Source: Spirochaetaceae bacterium | Lineage (GTDB): Bacteria; Spirochaetota; Spirochaetia; DSM-27196; PWMO01 | Length of the DNA: 64,000 bases | Assembly (NCBI GenBank): GCA_007693945.1 | Contig: RECP01000076.1 | Coordinates: 36,687-100,686 of the forward strand | Direction of reading: 5' to 3' | Shown: piece after piece, positions 25,893-35,864 of the stretch | Numbering within the stretch: position 1 is the first letter of the stretch | Layout of the letters: each line of letters begins with the position of its first letter | Translations under genes and position numbers: made by a program | The notes under the pieces: generated by a model | What the model was told of the DNA's origin: nothing | The model's database searches: none | Seen by the model: the letters and a program-made list of their open reading frames with translations, nothing else

Positions 25893-26390
25893 TCAGTTGA
25901 TCGGCCGCAGGTCGAATCCGTCGATAATCGGCGCCCGGGTTCCGTCCTCATCCACAAAGACGTCGATAATCGAACCGAGTACAATCACGCGGCTGTTGAG
26001 CGCGATGACGCCCGTAGCGTCCTCAGGCAGAGGCCGCGCACTGATGCGCTCGGCGAACGCGGACCCCTGGACGAACACGTAGGCGCGATAAAGGCGGACC
26101 TCCTGCAGTCCAATCCAACGGCCGCTCACCAGGTCGATCTGGGCCAGATAGCTCTCCGGATCGGGATCGATGACCGTGATCTCGGCTACCACGCCGTCCA
26201 GCAGCACGGCGCGGTCGGTCGGTAAGCCTGCCGCCCCGTGTTCTTCGAGTATGCGGTGGATTTCTTCGAGCGTGAGCGAGAAATCGACAACGTTCGCCGG
26301 CACGCTGCGCTCCAAAGCCCCGAGCACAGCCGCGCCCGGCATCAGAACCAGCAGAAGGCCCAGCGTAATCGCAACCCTGGCTGTACGCAC
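25893..26390 (-). CDS. Putative exported protein of unknown function
   Basis: Signal-peptide-like MRTARVAITLGLLLVLMPGAAVLGA from an inner GTG with AGGAG upstream; no recognised domain. Confidence 0.55.
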   Translation of the reverse strand: MRTARVAITLGLLLVLMPGAAVLGALERSVPANVVDFSLTLEEIHRILEEHGAAGLPTDRAVLLDGVVAEITVIDPDPESYLAQIDLVSGRWIGLQEVRLYRAYVFVQGSAFAERISARPLPEDATGVIALNSRVIVLGSIIDVFVDEDGTRAPIIDGFDLRPIN

Positions 26391-26534
26391 CACAACTCCT
26401 CCGCAACCGGTGTAGCGCCTGTTGCGGCGCCCGTCCGGTATCTCCGGGCACCACGGCAACCCAGTATAGCCGAAACTACGCCAATCTGTCCAAGGACGGG
26501 AAAGCGGGTGTGCGATGTGCTATGCTCTGCAGTA

Positions 26535-27320
26535 ATGAGTAGCGCCTCACCCGGTTCCCACGCCCAGACCGCACCGTTCAGCGGGACTACCGCCCTCGTG
26601 GTGGGCGCGAGCGGCGGTATCGGCCGTGCGGTCGCGCGCGAGCTTCATCGGCTGGGAGCCGAAGTGCGTATTCACGGACGCGATCGCCGGCGCATCGAAG
26701 CGCTGGTCACCGAGCTGCAGCGGAACGGAGGGCGGGCGCACCCGGTTGTTCAGGTACTCGAACCCGATGCCCCCCTTGACGCCGCCGTCGAAACGGTGCT
26801 GGCCGGAGACGTGCCCGATATTGTCGTGGTGAGCTACGGACCGTTCATTGAGCAGCAGCTGCTGCAGACCGACGGATGCGAGTGGCGCCGGCTCTATGAG
26901 GCCAACGTGATGCTGCCGGTACTACTCGGACAGCGCTGTCTGCCGACGATGATGCAGCGCGGGTTTGGCCGTATGCTGGTGTTCGGCGGAACCGGTACCG
27001 ATCAGATCAGGGGCTACCGCACGATCGGCGCCTATAGTGCGGTCAAGACCGCGCTGATGTCGTGGGTCAAGAGCGCCGCCGCAGAGGTAGCCGGCCGCGA
27101 TGTGGCGGTGAGCGCAATCTGTCCGGGCTACGTAGAGACCGAGTACCTCGATCAGGCGGCGCTGGCGCGGTATTCACGGCGAGTTGCGGGAGGGCGGTTG
27201 TCGACACCACAGGAGGTAGCGTACGCCGCGGTGACGCTGCTCGATCCGCGTTCGGCGCTGATGAACGGCGCGGTCATCGCGCTGGATGGCGCAGGAGCCA
27301 CAGCCGTGCGCACTATTTGA
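26535..27320 (+). CDS. SDR family NAD(P)-dependent oxidoreductase
   Basis: ALVVGASGGIGRAVARELHRLG; YSAVKTALMSW; ICPGYVETEYL. Confidence 0.93.
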   Translation: MSSASPGSHAQTAPFSGTTALVVGASGGIGRAVARELHRLGAEVRIHGRDRRRIEALVTELQRNGGRAHPVVQVLEPDAPLDAAVETVLAGDVPDIVVVSYGPFIEQQLLQTDGCEWRRLYEANVMLPVLLGQRCLPTMMQRGFGRMLVFGGTGTDQIRGYRTIGAYSAVKTALMSWVKSAAAEVAGRDVAVSAICPGYVETEYLDQAALARYSRRVAGGRLSTPQEVAYAAVTLLDPRSALMNGAVIALDGAGATAVRTI

Positions 27321-27345
27321 CAAAACTACAACGGACGCATACTAT
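27317..27345 (+). promoter_or_regulatory. Near-consensus sigma70 promoter TTGACA-N17-TACTAT
   Basis: Read directly; overlaps the stop of the SDR gene and precedes the STAS-PspA operon. Confidence 0.75.
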
Positions 27346-27406
27346 TGGACATACTGCAGGTAAAGAAACAGCCGGGTATAGTGCCGTGGCAGAGTGAAGG
27401 AGAGTC

Positions 27407-27958
27407 ATGAGCAATAACGAGATTGTAGCGGGTTTCGACGAAGAAAAGGACGAGAGCCTCAAGATACGTCTCCAGAAAGTAGACTCTGTCGAAGGCTGTC
27501 TCATTATGTATCTCACCGGGTACATCGACACGTACAATTCGAACTTCTTCCAGAAGCGGGTCACGCGCGCGGTAGAGTCCGGCTTCACGCGGTTGATCTT
27601 TCACTGTGGTGGTCTGAACTACGTATCGAGTACCGGAATCGGGTCGTTTACGGCCTTTCTGAAGGCGGTCAAGCCGCGCGGCGGTGACCTCGTGTTGCTC
27701 GAGATACAGCCCAAAGTCTATGAGGTCTTCCAGCTGCTCGGGTTTTCGCAGTTCTTCAACATCAAGGACAACCTCGACGAAGCGGTCGATTTCTTCAAGA
27801 AGGGCGGAACCAAGGTCGAGTCCGATGTCTTTCCCAAGATCTTCAAGTGTCCAATCTGTTCCAAGAAGCTCAAAGCCACGCGGGCAGGCAGATTCCGCTG
27901 TTCCGAGTGCAAGACGATTCTGGCAATCGACAACTCGGGGCAGGTCTTCCTGGGATAA
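27407..27958 (+). CDS. STAS domain protein (anti-sigma factor antagonist-like) with C-terminal zinc ribbon
   Basis: GGLNYVSSTGIGSFTAFLK (phospho-Ser loop); CPICSKK...CSECK at C-terminus. Confidence 0.88.
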   Translation: MSNNEIVAGFDEEKDESLKIRLQKVDSVEGCLIMYLTGYIDTYNSNFFQKRVTRAVESGFTRLIFHCGGLNYVSSTGIGSFTAFLKAVKPRGGDLVLLEIQPKVYEVFQLLGFSQFFNIKDNLDEAVDFFKKGGTKVESDVFPKIFKCPICSKKLKATRAGRFRCSECKTILAIDNSGQVFLG

Positions 27959-27964
27959 GTATCC

Positions 27965-28786
27965 GTGGGATTGTTTGATCGCTTTCGTCGTCTGATCAAA
28001 TCCAATATCAACGATATGATCAGCAAGGCTGAAAACCCCGAGAAGATGCTGAATCAGCTGATCTCGGATATGAGCCAGCAGCTGATGGACGCCAAGAAGA
28101 GCGTCGCGTCGGCAATCGCCGACGAGAAGAAGCTCAAACGCCACATAGACGAAACGCGCGAGCATGCCACGGAGTGGGAGCGCAAGGCGATGCTGGCGCT
28201 CAAGCGTGAGCGCGAAGACCTGGCGCGACAGGCGTTGGCGCAGAAGCAGGAGTACGAAAAGCTCGCCGGCGAGTACGAACAGCAATGGAACTCCCAGCGC
28301 GACGCGGTCGAGCGGCTCAGGCTCTCGCTGCGCGGACTGGATCAGAAGATTGAAGAGGCTCAGCGCAAACGCAATATGCTGATTGCGCGGGCCAAGCGTG
28401 CTGAAGCCCAACGCAAGATGCAGGAGACACTCGGCGGACTGTCGGATACTTCGGCTTTTGAAGCGTTCGAGAAGATGTCCGCCAGGATGGACCAGATCGA
28501 GGCCGAGAACGAGGCCCTGGAAGAGATCGAAGGCAAGATTCAGGATGACTCGCTGGAGCGGGAGTTTGCCAGTCTGGAAAGCTCTTCGGGGGCCTCGGAC
28601 AAGCTGCTGGATGCGCTGCGTGAGAAGATGGCCCTGGAGGATCAGAGCGGGCAGGCCTCGACCGATGCACGGGAGACGCCGGATTCGACTGCGCCGCCGG
28701 CCGCTTCGGCTGCCTCAGAAGACATCGATGAGACGCTCGAAACGCTGAAGCAGAAGCTCAAGAACGAATCATCCGGTGAAGCCTGA
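27965..28786 (+). CDS. pspA: Phage shock protein A / IM30 family protein
   Basis: GLFDRFRRLIKSNINDMISKAENPEKMLNQLISDM; long coiled coil. Confidence 0.95.
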   Translation: MGLFDRFRRLIKSNINDMISKAENPEKMLNQLISDMSQQLMDAKKSVASAIADEKKLKRHIDETREHATEWERKAMLALKREREDLARQALAQKQEYEKLAGEYEQQWNSQRDAVERLRLSLRGLDQKIEEAQRKRNMLIARAKRAEAQRKMQETLGGLSDTSAFEAFEKMSARMDQIEAENEALEEIEGKIQDDSLEREFASLESSSGASDKLLDALREKMALEDQSGQASTDARETPDSTAPPAASAASEDIDETLETLKQKLKNESSGEA

Positions 28787-29435
28787 ACGGATCACCGTTC
28801 ACTGCATCGCGGTCCCCGCTGATCTTGCTGATCAGATTCGCCTCCACGTCTTGAACATGCATGAGTGGATACTCTCGTGGTCCGGGGGCGTTGCCGACCT
28901 GCCGGGCTGCGATGCAATAGTGCTGCCGGCCGCTCTGCTGCCGGATCTGCGGATATCGCAGCCCGGGGCCATCCTCGGCGCGCAGGTGCTCGCCTTCGGT
29001 CCGGCCGAAATGCTGCCGATCGCCTTGATGCGCGGTGCCGACGAATTCCTGCGGACTCCCTGGGCTGCCGCGGAGCTGTTCGCCCGCCTCAGGCACTGCC
29101 TGCTGACGGCTACCCGCGCGTCGCGGCGCCTTGGCCTGTCGCTGCAACCCGGCGCGGTATCGAGTGCGGCGACATCGGTCGCACTCTCTGGTGCCGAGTA
29201 CCGCATTCTGCAACTGCTGCTGCGTTTTGCCGGGGAGGTTGTGGATCGACAGGCGTTCTGTTTCGCGCTCTGGGGCCGTTTCCTACCGCAATCGCGCGCC
29301 GTTGACGTGCACATCTCCTCCTTACGCCGCAAGTTGGCCCAACTGGCGTCCGGCACGTCGTCCTGGACCATTCAGACCGTCAGAGGCCAAGGCTATGTCT
29401 TCATCGGGCATCAGTCCCCTGTGGACAATCTGTGA
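28776..29435 (+). CDS. OmpR/PhoB-type winged-helix protein with degenerate receiver domain
   Basis: Overlaps pspA; C-terminus LSGAEYRILQLLLRFAGEVVDRQAF...VDVHISSLRRKL...TVRGQGYVF; N-terminal receiver-like fold lacks the phospho-Asp. Confidence 0.85.
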   Translation: MKPERITVHCIAVPADLADQIRLHVLNMHEWILSWSGGVADLPGCDAIVLPAALLPDLRISQPGAILGAQVLAFGPAEMLPIALMRGADEFLRTPWAAAELFARLRHCLLTATRASRRLGLSLQPGAVSSAATSVALSGAEYRILQLLLRFAGEVVDRQAFCFALWGRFLPQSRAVDVHISSLRRKLAQLASGTSSWTIQTVRGQGYVFIGHQSPVDNL

Positions 29436-29651
29436 ATAAAATCGACTCGAAGCAAAACGGCTACACAGATTTTTAGGCCTAACCTGAACATTCGGTCGAC
29501 TTCTTTTCGGATTCGACGTCAAGATCTTTTAAATAGCTATAACAAAGTGAATTAAACCGTGCCAAAACGTAATCTGGCTCGAATCGGCCATGCGGCCGTC
29601 GATTAAATCATACAACTGCCGGTCTGTAGCCTGTGGGTAACCTGTTGAAAA
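29420..29651. promoter_or_regulatory. AT-rich region with four DnaA-box-like 9-mers (candidate oriC-like or DnaA-binding locus)
   Basis: TGTGGACAA 29420-29428, TGTGAATAA 29431-29439, TGTGGGTAA 29632-29640, TGTTGAAAA 29643-29651, all same orientation; AT-rich stretch between. Confidence 0.45.
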
Positions 29652-29691
29652 CTCAAGCACAATCTCGTCGCGGTACGATTGGCTGCTTTGG

Positions 29692-30744
29692 TTGCATTGC
29701 GGGCATGCGCGTGATAGGATTCTCCTCAGCGTGAAAACCGGTTTGACTGTTCTCCTTCTGTTTCTCGGTGCCTTTCTGGCGCTGGCGCTCCTCATCAGCG
29801 GGGTGCACGTGCTGGTTCTGTGGGGAATCTCATTTGACGAGGCGTCTTCAGGGCGCGTCGGCGCCGATCTGGTGGTGTCGATTTTGCGCGAAATGCGGGC
29901 CACGCTGCTGGTGGCCGCCGTTCTGGCAACTCTCGGGGTTCTGTTTCGTTGTCTGCGTCTTGACGGCAGGCCGACCGGCGCCTTGCTGCTGCTGTGGCTC
30001 TGTGCGGCCGGCGCAATCTATGGCGGTCTGCTGGTCAGTGATGTTCTGCGCCGGCAACTGTCGCCGGTCGCGGAGCCGGTGCGGGCTCCGGCAACCGGCA
30101 CACTGCTGCGATCGCCGCAAACCGCGATCTATATCGGTCAGCGGGAGAACAACGAGCTGCATGGGGTGCTGCTGTGGCGCTCGCCGGCCGCATCCGACGC
30201 TGAAGACAACGCCGTAACCGGCGCCCAAGCCGGTTTCAGCGTTCATCCGCTGGCACACTACCGCCGGGAATCCGAATTGATAGAGCTGCAAAGCAACGGC
30301 TTCAGGGTCGCGCTGCGCGACGTGCAGAACGGCCACTGGCAGCTCTTTGAGCCTCCGGCGGTGCTTGAGCGGCTGAACGAGGACGTGGCGCGCACTGCCG
30401 ACCGGCTGAGCTTCATCGTGCGGTCCGACCGGATGGCCGGTGCGCTGACGGTAGTGGCGCTGGCCTTGATCGTGACGATGTCGTGGGTCATCGTCCGCCT
30501 GACCCGCTGGCCGCTGTTGAACGTTGTCATGGCAATCGGCTGGATTCGCCTGCTCTTTTCCGTATTGCCGTTTGCGCTCGATTCTGAACTGGGACAGCCG
30601 CTGCAGAGACTGCTTCCGTCAGCTGCCGCGCTGTCGCACTATCTCCACCCGCTGATTCTGGCAGCGGTCGCTCTGGTGCTGGTCATCGTAAACGTCGTCA
30701 TGCCGTCCTTCAGCCACTGGAAGAGGGAAGTCAGTGATGGATAG
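29692..30744 (+). CDS. Integral membrane protein of unknown function
   Basis: Multiple TM segments; first gene of a three-gene same-strand run. True start may be GTG at 29731. Confidence 0.7.
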   Translation: MHCGHARDRILLSVKTGLTVLLLFLGAFLALALLISGVHVLVLWGISFDEASSGRVGADLVVSILREMRATLLVAAVLATLGVLFRCLRLDGRPTGALLLLWLCAAGAIYGGLLVSDVLRRQLSPVAEPVRAPATGTLLRSPQTAIYIGQRENNELHGVLLWRSPAASDAEDNAVTGAQAGFSVHPLAHYRRESELIELQSNGFRVALRDVQNGHWQLFEPPAVLERLNEDVARTADRLSFIVRSDRMAGALTVVALALIVTMSWVIVRLTRWPLLNVVMAIGWIRLLFSVLPFALDSELGQPLQRLLPSAAALSHYLHPLILAAVALVLVIVNVVMPSFSHWKREVSDG

Positions 30745-32485
30745 ACAGGGCCGAACGGCGATCATCGTGCTGACGCTTGTCTACCTGATCGCGTTTGCGG
30801 TTCTGGTGGCCTACTCAATGTTCGTCTTTCCCGGGCGGATTGTTCTGCCGGCGCTTCAGACGGGCTGGATAGTATGGAACAGCGTTGCGCTGTTCGTTGA
30901 GCTGCTGCCCACAACGCACCTGACGGCCGTGTTGCTGCTCTATTCACTGTTCGCCGGGATCGGGCCGGTTGTGCGGCTTGCCGATCGGGCTCTGATCCGG
31001 ACGCTGAAGGGACCGCTGGTGTTGTTCACGCTGCTTGCGATGCTGTTCGCCGTTGCGGTGGGAATCATCCAGCCCTGGGCGGCCGGTCGACGCGACGGCT
31101 ACGTCTACCAGAGCGAGTTTGCGCGGGCGCTGCTGCAGCAGGCTGAGCAGCTCGAGCGTTCCGCAGAATACCAGCGCGCAGCGCTGGACTACGCGCTCTA
31201 CCTGAATATTGACCCCCATAATCTCGATGTGCGCGCCAGGCTCGACGAGGCGCGTGCTCGGGCTGAGGCGCGCGAGCATCAACAGCCTGCGGAGCGCGAA
31301 ACTGTCTTTCAGACTGCCGCGCGTCGGGAAGGGCCGGATGCCACCGCGCTTGCCAATCGGGCGGCATCGGCTCTCCAGCGTGAAGACTTCTTCTCGGCCC
31401 ACTACTACGCCCGTTTGGCGCTGGCACTCGATCCGGGGCGTGAAGAGGCGCGTCTGACACTCGCAAACGCCAACCAGGGGATGCGCTCGTTTGGACAGAC
31501 GCTCGCGGAAATTGATGACCAGCGGCGCTACGCACGCAAGCGCGACGCCTACGAGCTGCTCAGCAGCGATCAGAGTCAGGCGGTGATCCAGGCCTATTAC
31601 GCCTTCGCCGACCTTCGTTCAGACTACCCCGATGACCCCGACGTCGAGCGCTACTATCCGCTGGCGCTCGAGGCCGTTCAGCGTGTTTCGTTCTTTCTGG
31701 ATGAGATAGCGCGCGCCGAGGCGTTTCCGACGCGCTACAACCTGACTTTCCGCAATGGGGGGCCGCACGACGGTGTCCGCGAATTCGTGCACATTGACCG
31801 CTTGATCATGGCGTCCGGCGGGCGCTATGCGTTGGGCATTGAGGCAATCAGCTACGACAGCCACGGCGAGCCGGGCTATCACCTGCGCGCCGAGTACGGC
31901 AAAATAGAGCAGCGCGACAGTTACGACGGCGTCTCTTCGGCGTTTCTCAACATGCGAACGGTTGATTCCGCTGAGCGAACCGTCAGCCAGCCGCGCTACC
32001 TTGCCGGCAAACGTGACCCGAGCGTGGCTCACGTGCTCGAGCTGCGCGCACCGCTGAGCCGCCTCGAATTGGTGGCCGCCGCCGATGGGGGGGTGTCAAA
32101 CGTCGGGCTGCCCGATCTGCTGCACAAGGCGCGGTTGTTTCCCGCGTTCGGCTTTGCCGTTGAGCCGGTCTACGTGGAGATCGGGATGCGCCTTCTGCTG
32201 CCGTTCAGCCTGCTGGTGTTTTCGTTGTTCGGCATAACGCTGGGAATCCGGTGGCGCAGCCGTTATCTGCGGCGCATCACGCTGCTCGGCATCCCGGCGC
32301 TGGTATTGGTGCCCCTGGTAGTGCACCACCTGATCCTGCTCTACTTCTACTTCTTTCGCGTGCTGCTGGGGTTTCTGGTGCTCTCGGCCGGCGTTGTCGT
32401 GGCGGCTGTGGTGCTGATCGGCGTCCAGGCCCTGCTGCTGACGTGGGCGCTGTTCAGCGTGGCGGCGCGCATGAACGAATCATGA
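30734..32485 (+). CDS. Membrane protein with TPR-like region, unknown function
   Basis: TM segments at both ends; YQRAALDYALYLNIDPHNLDVRARLDEA TPR-like; overlaps both neighbours. Confidence 0.75.
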   Translation: MMDRQGRTAIIVLTLVYLIAFAVLVAYSMFVFPGRIVLPALQTGWIVWNSVALFVELLPTTHLTAVLLLYSLFAGIGPVVRLADRALIRTLKGPLVLFTLLAMLFAVAVGIIQPWAAGRRDGYVYQSEFARALLQQAEQLERSAEYQRAALDYALYLNIDPHNLDVRARLDEARARAEAREHQQPAERETVFQTAARREGPDATALANRAASALQREDFFSAHYYARLALALDPGREEARLTLANANQGMRSFGQTLAEIDDQRRYARKRDAYELLSSDQSQAVIQAYYAFADLRSDYPDDPDVERYYPLALEAVQRVSFFLDEIARAEAFPTRYNLTFRNGGPHDGVREFVHIDRLIMASGGRYALGIEAISYDSHGEPGYHLRAEYGKIEQRDSYDGVSSAFLNMRTVDSAERTVSQPRYLAGKRDPSVAHVLELRAPLSRLELVAAADGGVSNVGLPDLLHKARLFPAFGFAVEPVYVEIGMRLLLPFSLLVFSLFGITLGIRWRSRYLRRITLLGIPALVLVPLVVHHLILLYFYFFRVLLGFLVLSAGVVVAAVVLIGVQALLLTWALFSVAARMNES

Positions 32486-33216
32486 GGCGGTTGCCGCTCG
32501 GTACGCTGTTGGGCGGTCTTATTGGTCTTCCGGCGGGCGTATTTGGCGTCGGATTCGGCCTGCTGGTTGGAACGCTGGTCGACCAGGCGGTACAGCGGGC
32601 GCGCGAGCGGCGGTCGCTGACGCGGCTGGTGGAACATCCGCTGCAAGACAGCGCGCTGCAGGCGCTGCCGGTGGAAACGGCCATCGTTGTCCTCAGCTTT
32701 GTGCTCGATGGTGAGCTGTCCAGCGATCGACAGGCGCTGCTCCTGCAGCGCTTGAGCGAACTCTACCAGCCGTCGAGCCGTCGCGCTGCCGAGCTGGCGC
32801 GGGTGGCCGGCGAAGGAGCTTCTCTGGCGCTGCACGCCGACAGAGCCGGGCTTACCGAGTTCCTGCGACGCAAACTGCCGCTGCACGAGCGTGAAGCCGT
32901 CGTTGATCTGCTGCTGGCCGCCGGTGTCGAGCCCGTCCGGGTGCGGCGGACCGCGGAACGCTGGGATATTCCCGCTGAGCGCTATCGGTTGCTGCGTGAG
33001 CCCTACCGGGTGCTCGATCCTCAGGCCTGCGCGCTGCTGGGTGTCTCGCCGGCAGCCGGACCGGAGGAGGTCAAGCGGGTCTACCGGGCGCTGGCGGTAC
33101 AGTTCCACCCCGATGCGGCCGGCGGCCTGGATGAGGCACAGCGCAGGCAGGCCGAGCAAGCCTACCTGAGGGTGCAGGCGGCGTATCACACCATCATGCG
33201 CGAGTTCGAAAACTGA
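32482..33216 (+). CDS. DjlA-like protein (Gly-rich TM segment, TerB-like middle, C-terminal J domain)
   Basis: ATGA overlap with previous gene; LGTLLGGLIGLPAGVFGVGFGLLVGTLVD; ALLGVSPAAGPEEVKRVYRALAVQFHPD. Confidence 0.8.
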   Translation: MRRLPLGTLLGGLIGLPAGVFGVGFGLLVGTLVDQAVQRARERRSLTRLVEHPLQDSALQALPVETAIVVLSFVLDGELSSDRQALLLQRLSELYQPSSRRAAELARVAGEGASLALHADRAGLTEFLRRKLPLHEREAVVDLLLAAGVEPVRVRRTAERWDIPAERYRLLREPYRVLDPQACALLGVSPAAGPEEVKRVYRALAVQFHPDAAGGLDEAQRRQAEQAYLRVQAAYHTIMREFEN

Positions 33217-33247
33217 CGCGGAGCGCGCGGCTGCCGTGACGTGGGCG

Positions 33248-34546
33248 TCACTGGTCGACGGTGACGCGCGTGATGCCGATTCCAAGGCTCCTCAGACGTG
33301 AGGCCAGGTTCTCATAGCCGCGTTCGATCTGGTAGACATTGTGAATGATGCTCTGCCCCTCGGCGCACAGCGCGGCTATCACCATTGCCATGCCGGCGCG
33401 CACGTCGGGCGACGTAAGCACCGAGCCGGTCAATCTGCAGGGGCCGGAGACCACCGCACGGTGCGGGTCGCATAGCACAATGCGCGCACCCATGCCGATC
33501 AGTTTGTCCACAAAGAACATGCGCGACTCGAACATCTTCTCGTAAACCAGCACGGTACCGCTTACCTGGGTGGCCACAACCAGCACGATACTGGTGAGGT
33601 CGGGCGGGAATCCGGGCCACGGAGCGTCGTCGATCTTGGGAATTACGCCGCCCATGTCGGAGACTACCGTGAGTTTCTGGTTTGCCGGGACGTGGATGGT
33701 GTCGCCGCTCTGTTCCCAGCCGATCCCCAGTTTGGCAAACGCAATCCGGATCATCCGCATGTGGCGCGCCGGTGCGTCCTCGATTGTCAGCTCACCGCGG
33801 GTGGCAGCGGCCAACCCGATAAACGACCCGACCTCCATGTAGTCCGAGCCGATGCGGAACTCGGTGCCGTGCAGCTTGCTGACCCCACTGATCCGCAGAA
33901 TGTTGGAGCCCACTCCAGTGATGCGGGCTCCCATTGCGATGAGCATGTTGCACAGATCCTGGATGTGCGGCTCCGAGGCGGCGTTTTCAATTGTGGTCTC
34001 ACCCTCCGCGAGTACGGCGGCCATCACGGCGTTCTCGGTAGCGGTAACCGACGCCTCATCGAGGAAGATCTGGTTGCCGACCAGACGCGGCGCCGAAAGG
34101 CTGAATTGCCCGTCAATGCGTACCTCGGCTCCCAGCGCCGTGAGCGCCAGAAAGTGCGTGTCAAGGCGCCGGCGTCCAATCACGTCGCCGCCCGGAGGCG
34201 AGAGCTCCACGCGACCCGCCCGCGCCAGCAGCGGACCGGCAAACAGGATCGAAGCGCGTATTCGCGAGGCCAGCGAATCGGGAATCTCGGTGGTGCGAAT
34301 ATTGCCCACGCTGACGGTGTACTCTCCGGCAACCGTGCCGCCGGTCACGGTTGCACCGAGATGGATCAGAATCTCGATGACCACCTGTACGTCCTCGATA
34401 TCCGGGATATTGCGCAGCGTCACCGGCTCGCTGCTGAGCAGCGTAGCTGCCAGGCAGGGGAGCGCCGCGTTCTTGTTGCCGCTGGCGCGAATGGTGCCCC
34501 GGACGGGGGTGCCGCCATCAACGAGGTACTTGTACATCGGGTTCAC
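33248..34546 (-). CDS. murA: UDP-N-acetylglucosamine 1-carboxyvinyltransferase
   Basis: [63 protein letters not shown]. Confidence 0.97.
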   Translation of the reverse strand: MNPMYKYLVDGGTPVRGTIRASGNKNAALPCLAATLLSSEPVTLRNIPDIEDVQVVIEILIHLGATVTGGTVAGEYTVSVGNIRTTEIPDSLASRIRASILFAGPLLARAGRVELSPPGGDVIGRRRLDTHFLALTALGAEVRIDGQFSLSAPRLVGNQIFLDEASVTATENAVMAAVLAEGETTIENAASEPHIQDLCNMLIAMGARITGVGSNILRISGVSKLHGTEFRIGSDYMEVGSFIGLAAATRGELTIEDAPARHMRMIRIAFAKLGIGWEQSGDTIHVPANQKLTVVSDMGGVIPKIDDAPWPGFPPDLTSIVLVVATQVSGTVLVYEKMFESRMFFVDKLIGMGARIVLCDPHRAVVSGPCRLTGSVLTSPDVRAGMAMVIAALCAEGQSIIHNVYQIERGYENLASRLRSLGIGITRVTVDQ

Positions 34547-35757
34547 TCTCCTTGAAACGCTATCGGAGCAAAGAAAAACTGCTGAGGCTGAAACGGATTC
34601 CGCTGCATCCCGATCCGGGCCTCGTAGAAGTAACTCTCGGTCTCGGGTGTCACCACTCTCAGCAACGTGCGGAAACTGGTCTCAACGCCCATATCGCGAA
34701 ACGGATTACGGACGATATCGGGGAAGACCACCTCCGCAATCCCGTGCTGCCGCGCGACTGCGGTCAAGGTGAGGCCGTTCTCCGGCAGAAACAGCAGGTC
34801 GACAATCGCGGTGTCGTCGAAGCCCCGCTGACGCAGGCTGCCTACGGCGGCAGGCAGTACGACCCGGTCGATGAATTGGCCCCAGGCGGCGAGTTCCAGG
34901 CTCCTGGCGGCGCGTTCGAGAAAGCGCGTCAAATTGCGTACGACGTTGGTTGTCTCGCCGGGTTCGAACCCCGCGACGGTCCAGCGCGTGCGGCTGATCA
35001 GGGTGTCGTAACCGCGCCCCTGCTCGAAAACCGGCTGGTAGCGGACGAAGTCAAGCCGATGGGTGTTATCGATGTCGGCGATGATCGTGCGTGTGGTGCC
35101 CGTGTTATCCGCCAGCAGGCTCGTGGGCTTGCCGTCAGCGTCAAATGCGCACCAGTACTGCTCGGATCCGTCACGGGTCACCACGGTGACTACAAACGCT
35201 GCCGGTGTTCCGCGATCGAGCCGCAGCGGATGAACGCTGACGTCGCTTACCACGCGGCGCTTGCCGATCGCAAAGCGGTGGCGTTCGCTGAAGCGATCCC
35301 CGTCACGGATCAGGACGGCCAGAAACAGATCGGGAGTACGGGCATCCGGAATGTAGAGTCGGGTTGCATCCGAGAGCACGGCGAAGTCGGCAAGCTCGGC
35401 GAACTCCGTCCCCAGCACCAGCAGCCCGATCTCAAGGCAGCCGTTTCCGTCCAGATCGAACACGGCGCCGAGGTAGCTGTCATCGTCGAGGCGCACCGCC
35501 ACTCCATCCGCCAACGCAGCCACCGCGCGGCGGACGAGCTCACGAGCCTCGGTCGGCGTCGGCGGTTCGGCGGCCGGCATCGCCACCGAGGCCGATTCGA
35601 CGGTTTCTTCCGTGGCGGTCGGATGCTCAACCTCCATCTCGACGTCGGTGGCCACCGCGCCGGGCTGCGGCGCAACGGCTGTGGCGCACGCGGCACATAC
35701 CAGTAGCGCAACAAGCGGGCCGAGACTGATGCGCAGTGTCCGGCGTGACGGGAGCAT
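34543..35757 (-). CDS. Putative lipoprotein of unknown function
   Basis: Signal sequence with lipobox-like LLVCAAC; overlaps murA start by 4 bp. Confidence 0.7.
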   Translation of the reverse strand: MLPSRRTLRISLGPLVALLVCAACATAVAPQPGAVATDVEMEVEHPTATEETVESASVAMPAAEPPTPTEARELVRRAVAALADGVAVRLDDDSYLGAVFDLDGNGCLEIGLLVLGTEFAELADFAVLSDATRLYIPDARTPDLFLAVLIRDGDRFSERHRFAIGKRRVVSDVSVHPLRLDRGTPAAFVVTVVTRDGSEQYWCAFDADGKPTSLLADNTGTTRTIIADIDNTHRLDFVRYQPVFEQGRGYDTLISRTRWTVAGFEPGETTNVVRNLTRFLERAARSLELAAWGQFIDRVVLPAAVGSLRQRGFDDTAIVDLLFLPENGLTLTAVARQHGIAEVVFPDIVRNPFRDMGVETSFRTLLRVVTPETESYFYEARIGMQRNPFQPQQFFFAPIAFQGE

Positions 35758-35864
35758 GTCACTATCATAGCGTCGATTAGGGGTTTTCGCTACCGATCAA
35801 AACTTGATTTTTGTTAAGCTTTCCCCGATTATGGGCTTCAGATGGAACGGGGGAAGACACACAC

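Noticed and set aside
27326-28411. 361-aa minus-strand ORF opposite the STAS and PspA genes
   Set aside because: Shadow ORF of real coding sequence.
29529-29903. 124-aa minus-strand ORF in the AT-rich gap
   Set aside because: Overlaps the start of the 29692 gene, no recognisable domain, and crosses the DnaA-box-like region.
34955-34985. tRNA T-arm-like sequence (gccgggttcgaaccccgc)
   Set aside because: It lies in frame inside the 34543..35757 lipoprotein gene (encodes AGFEPGE) and no acceptor, D or anticodon arms were found around it.
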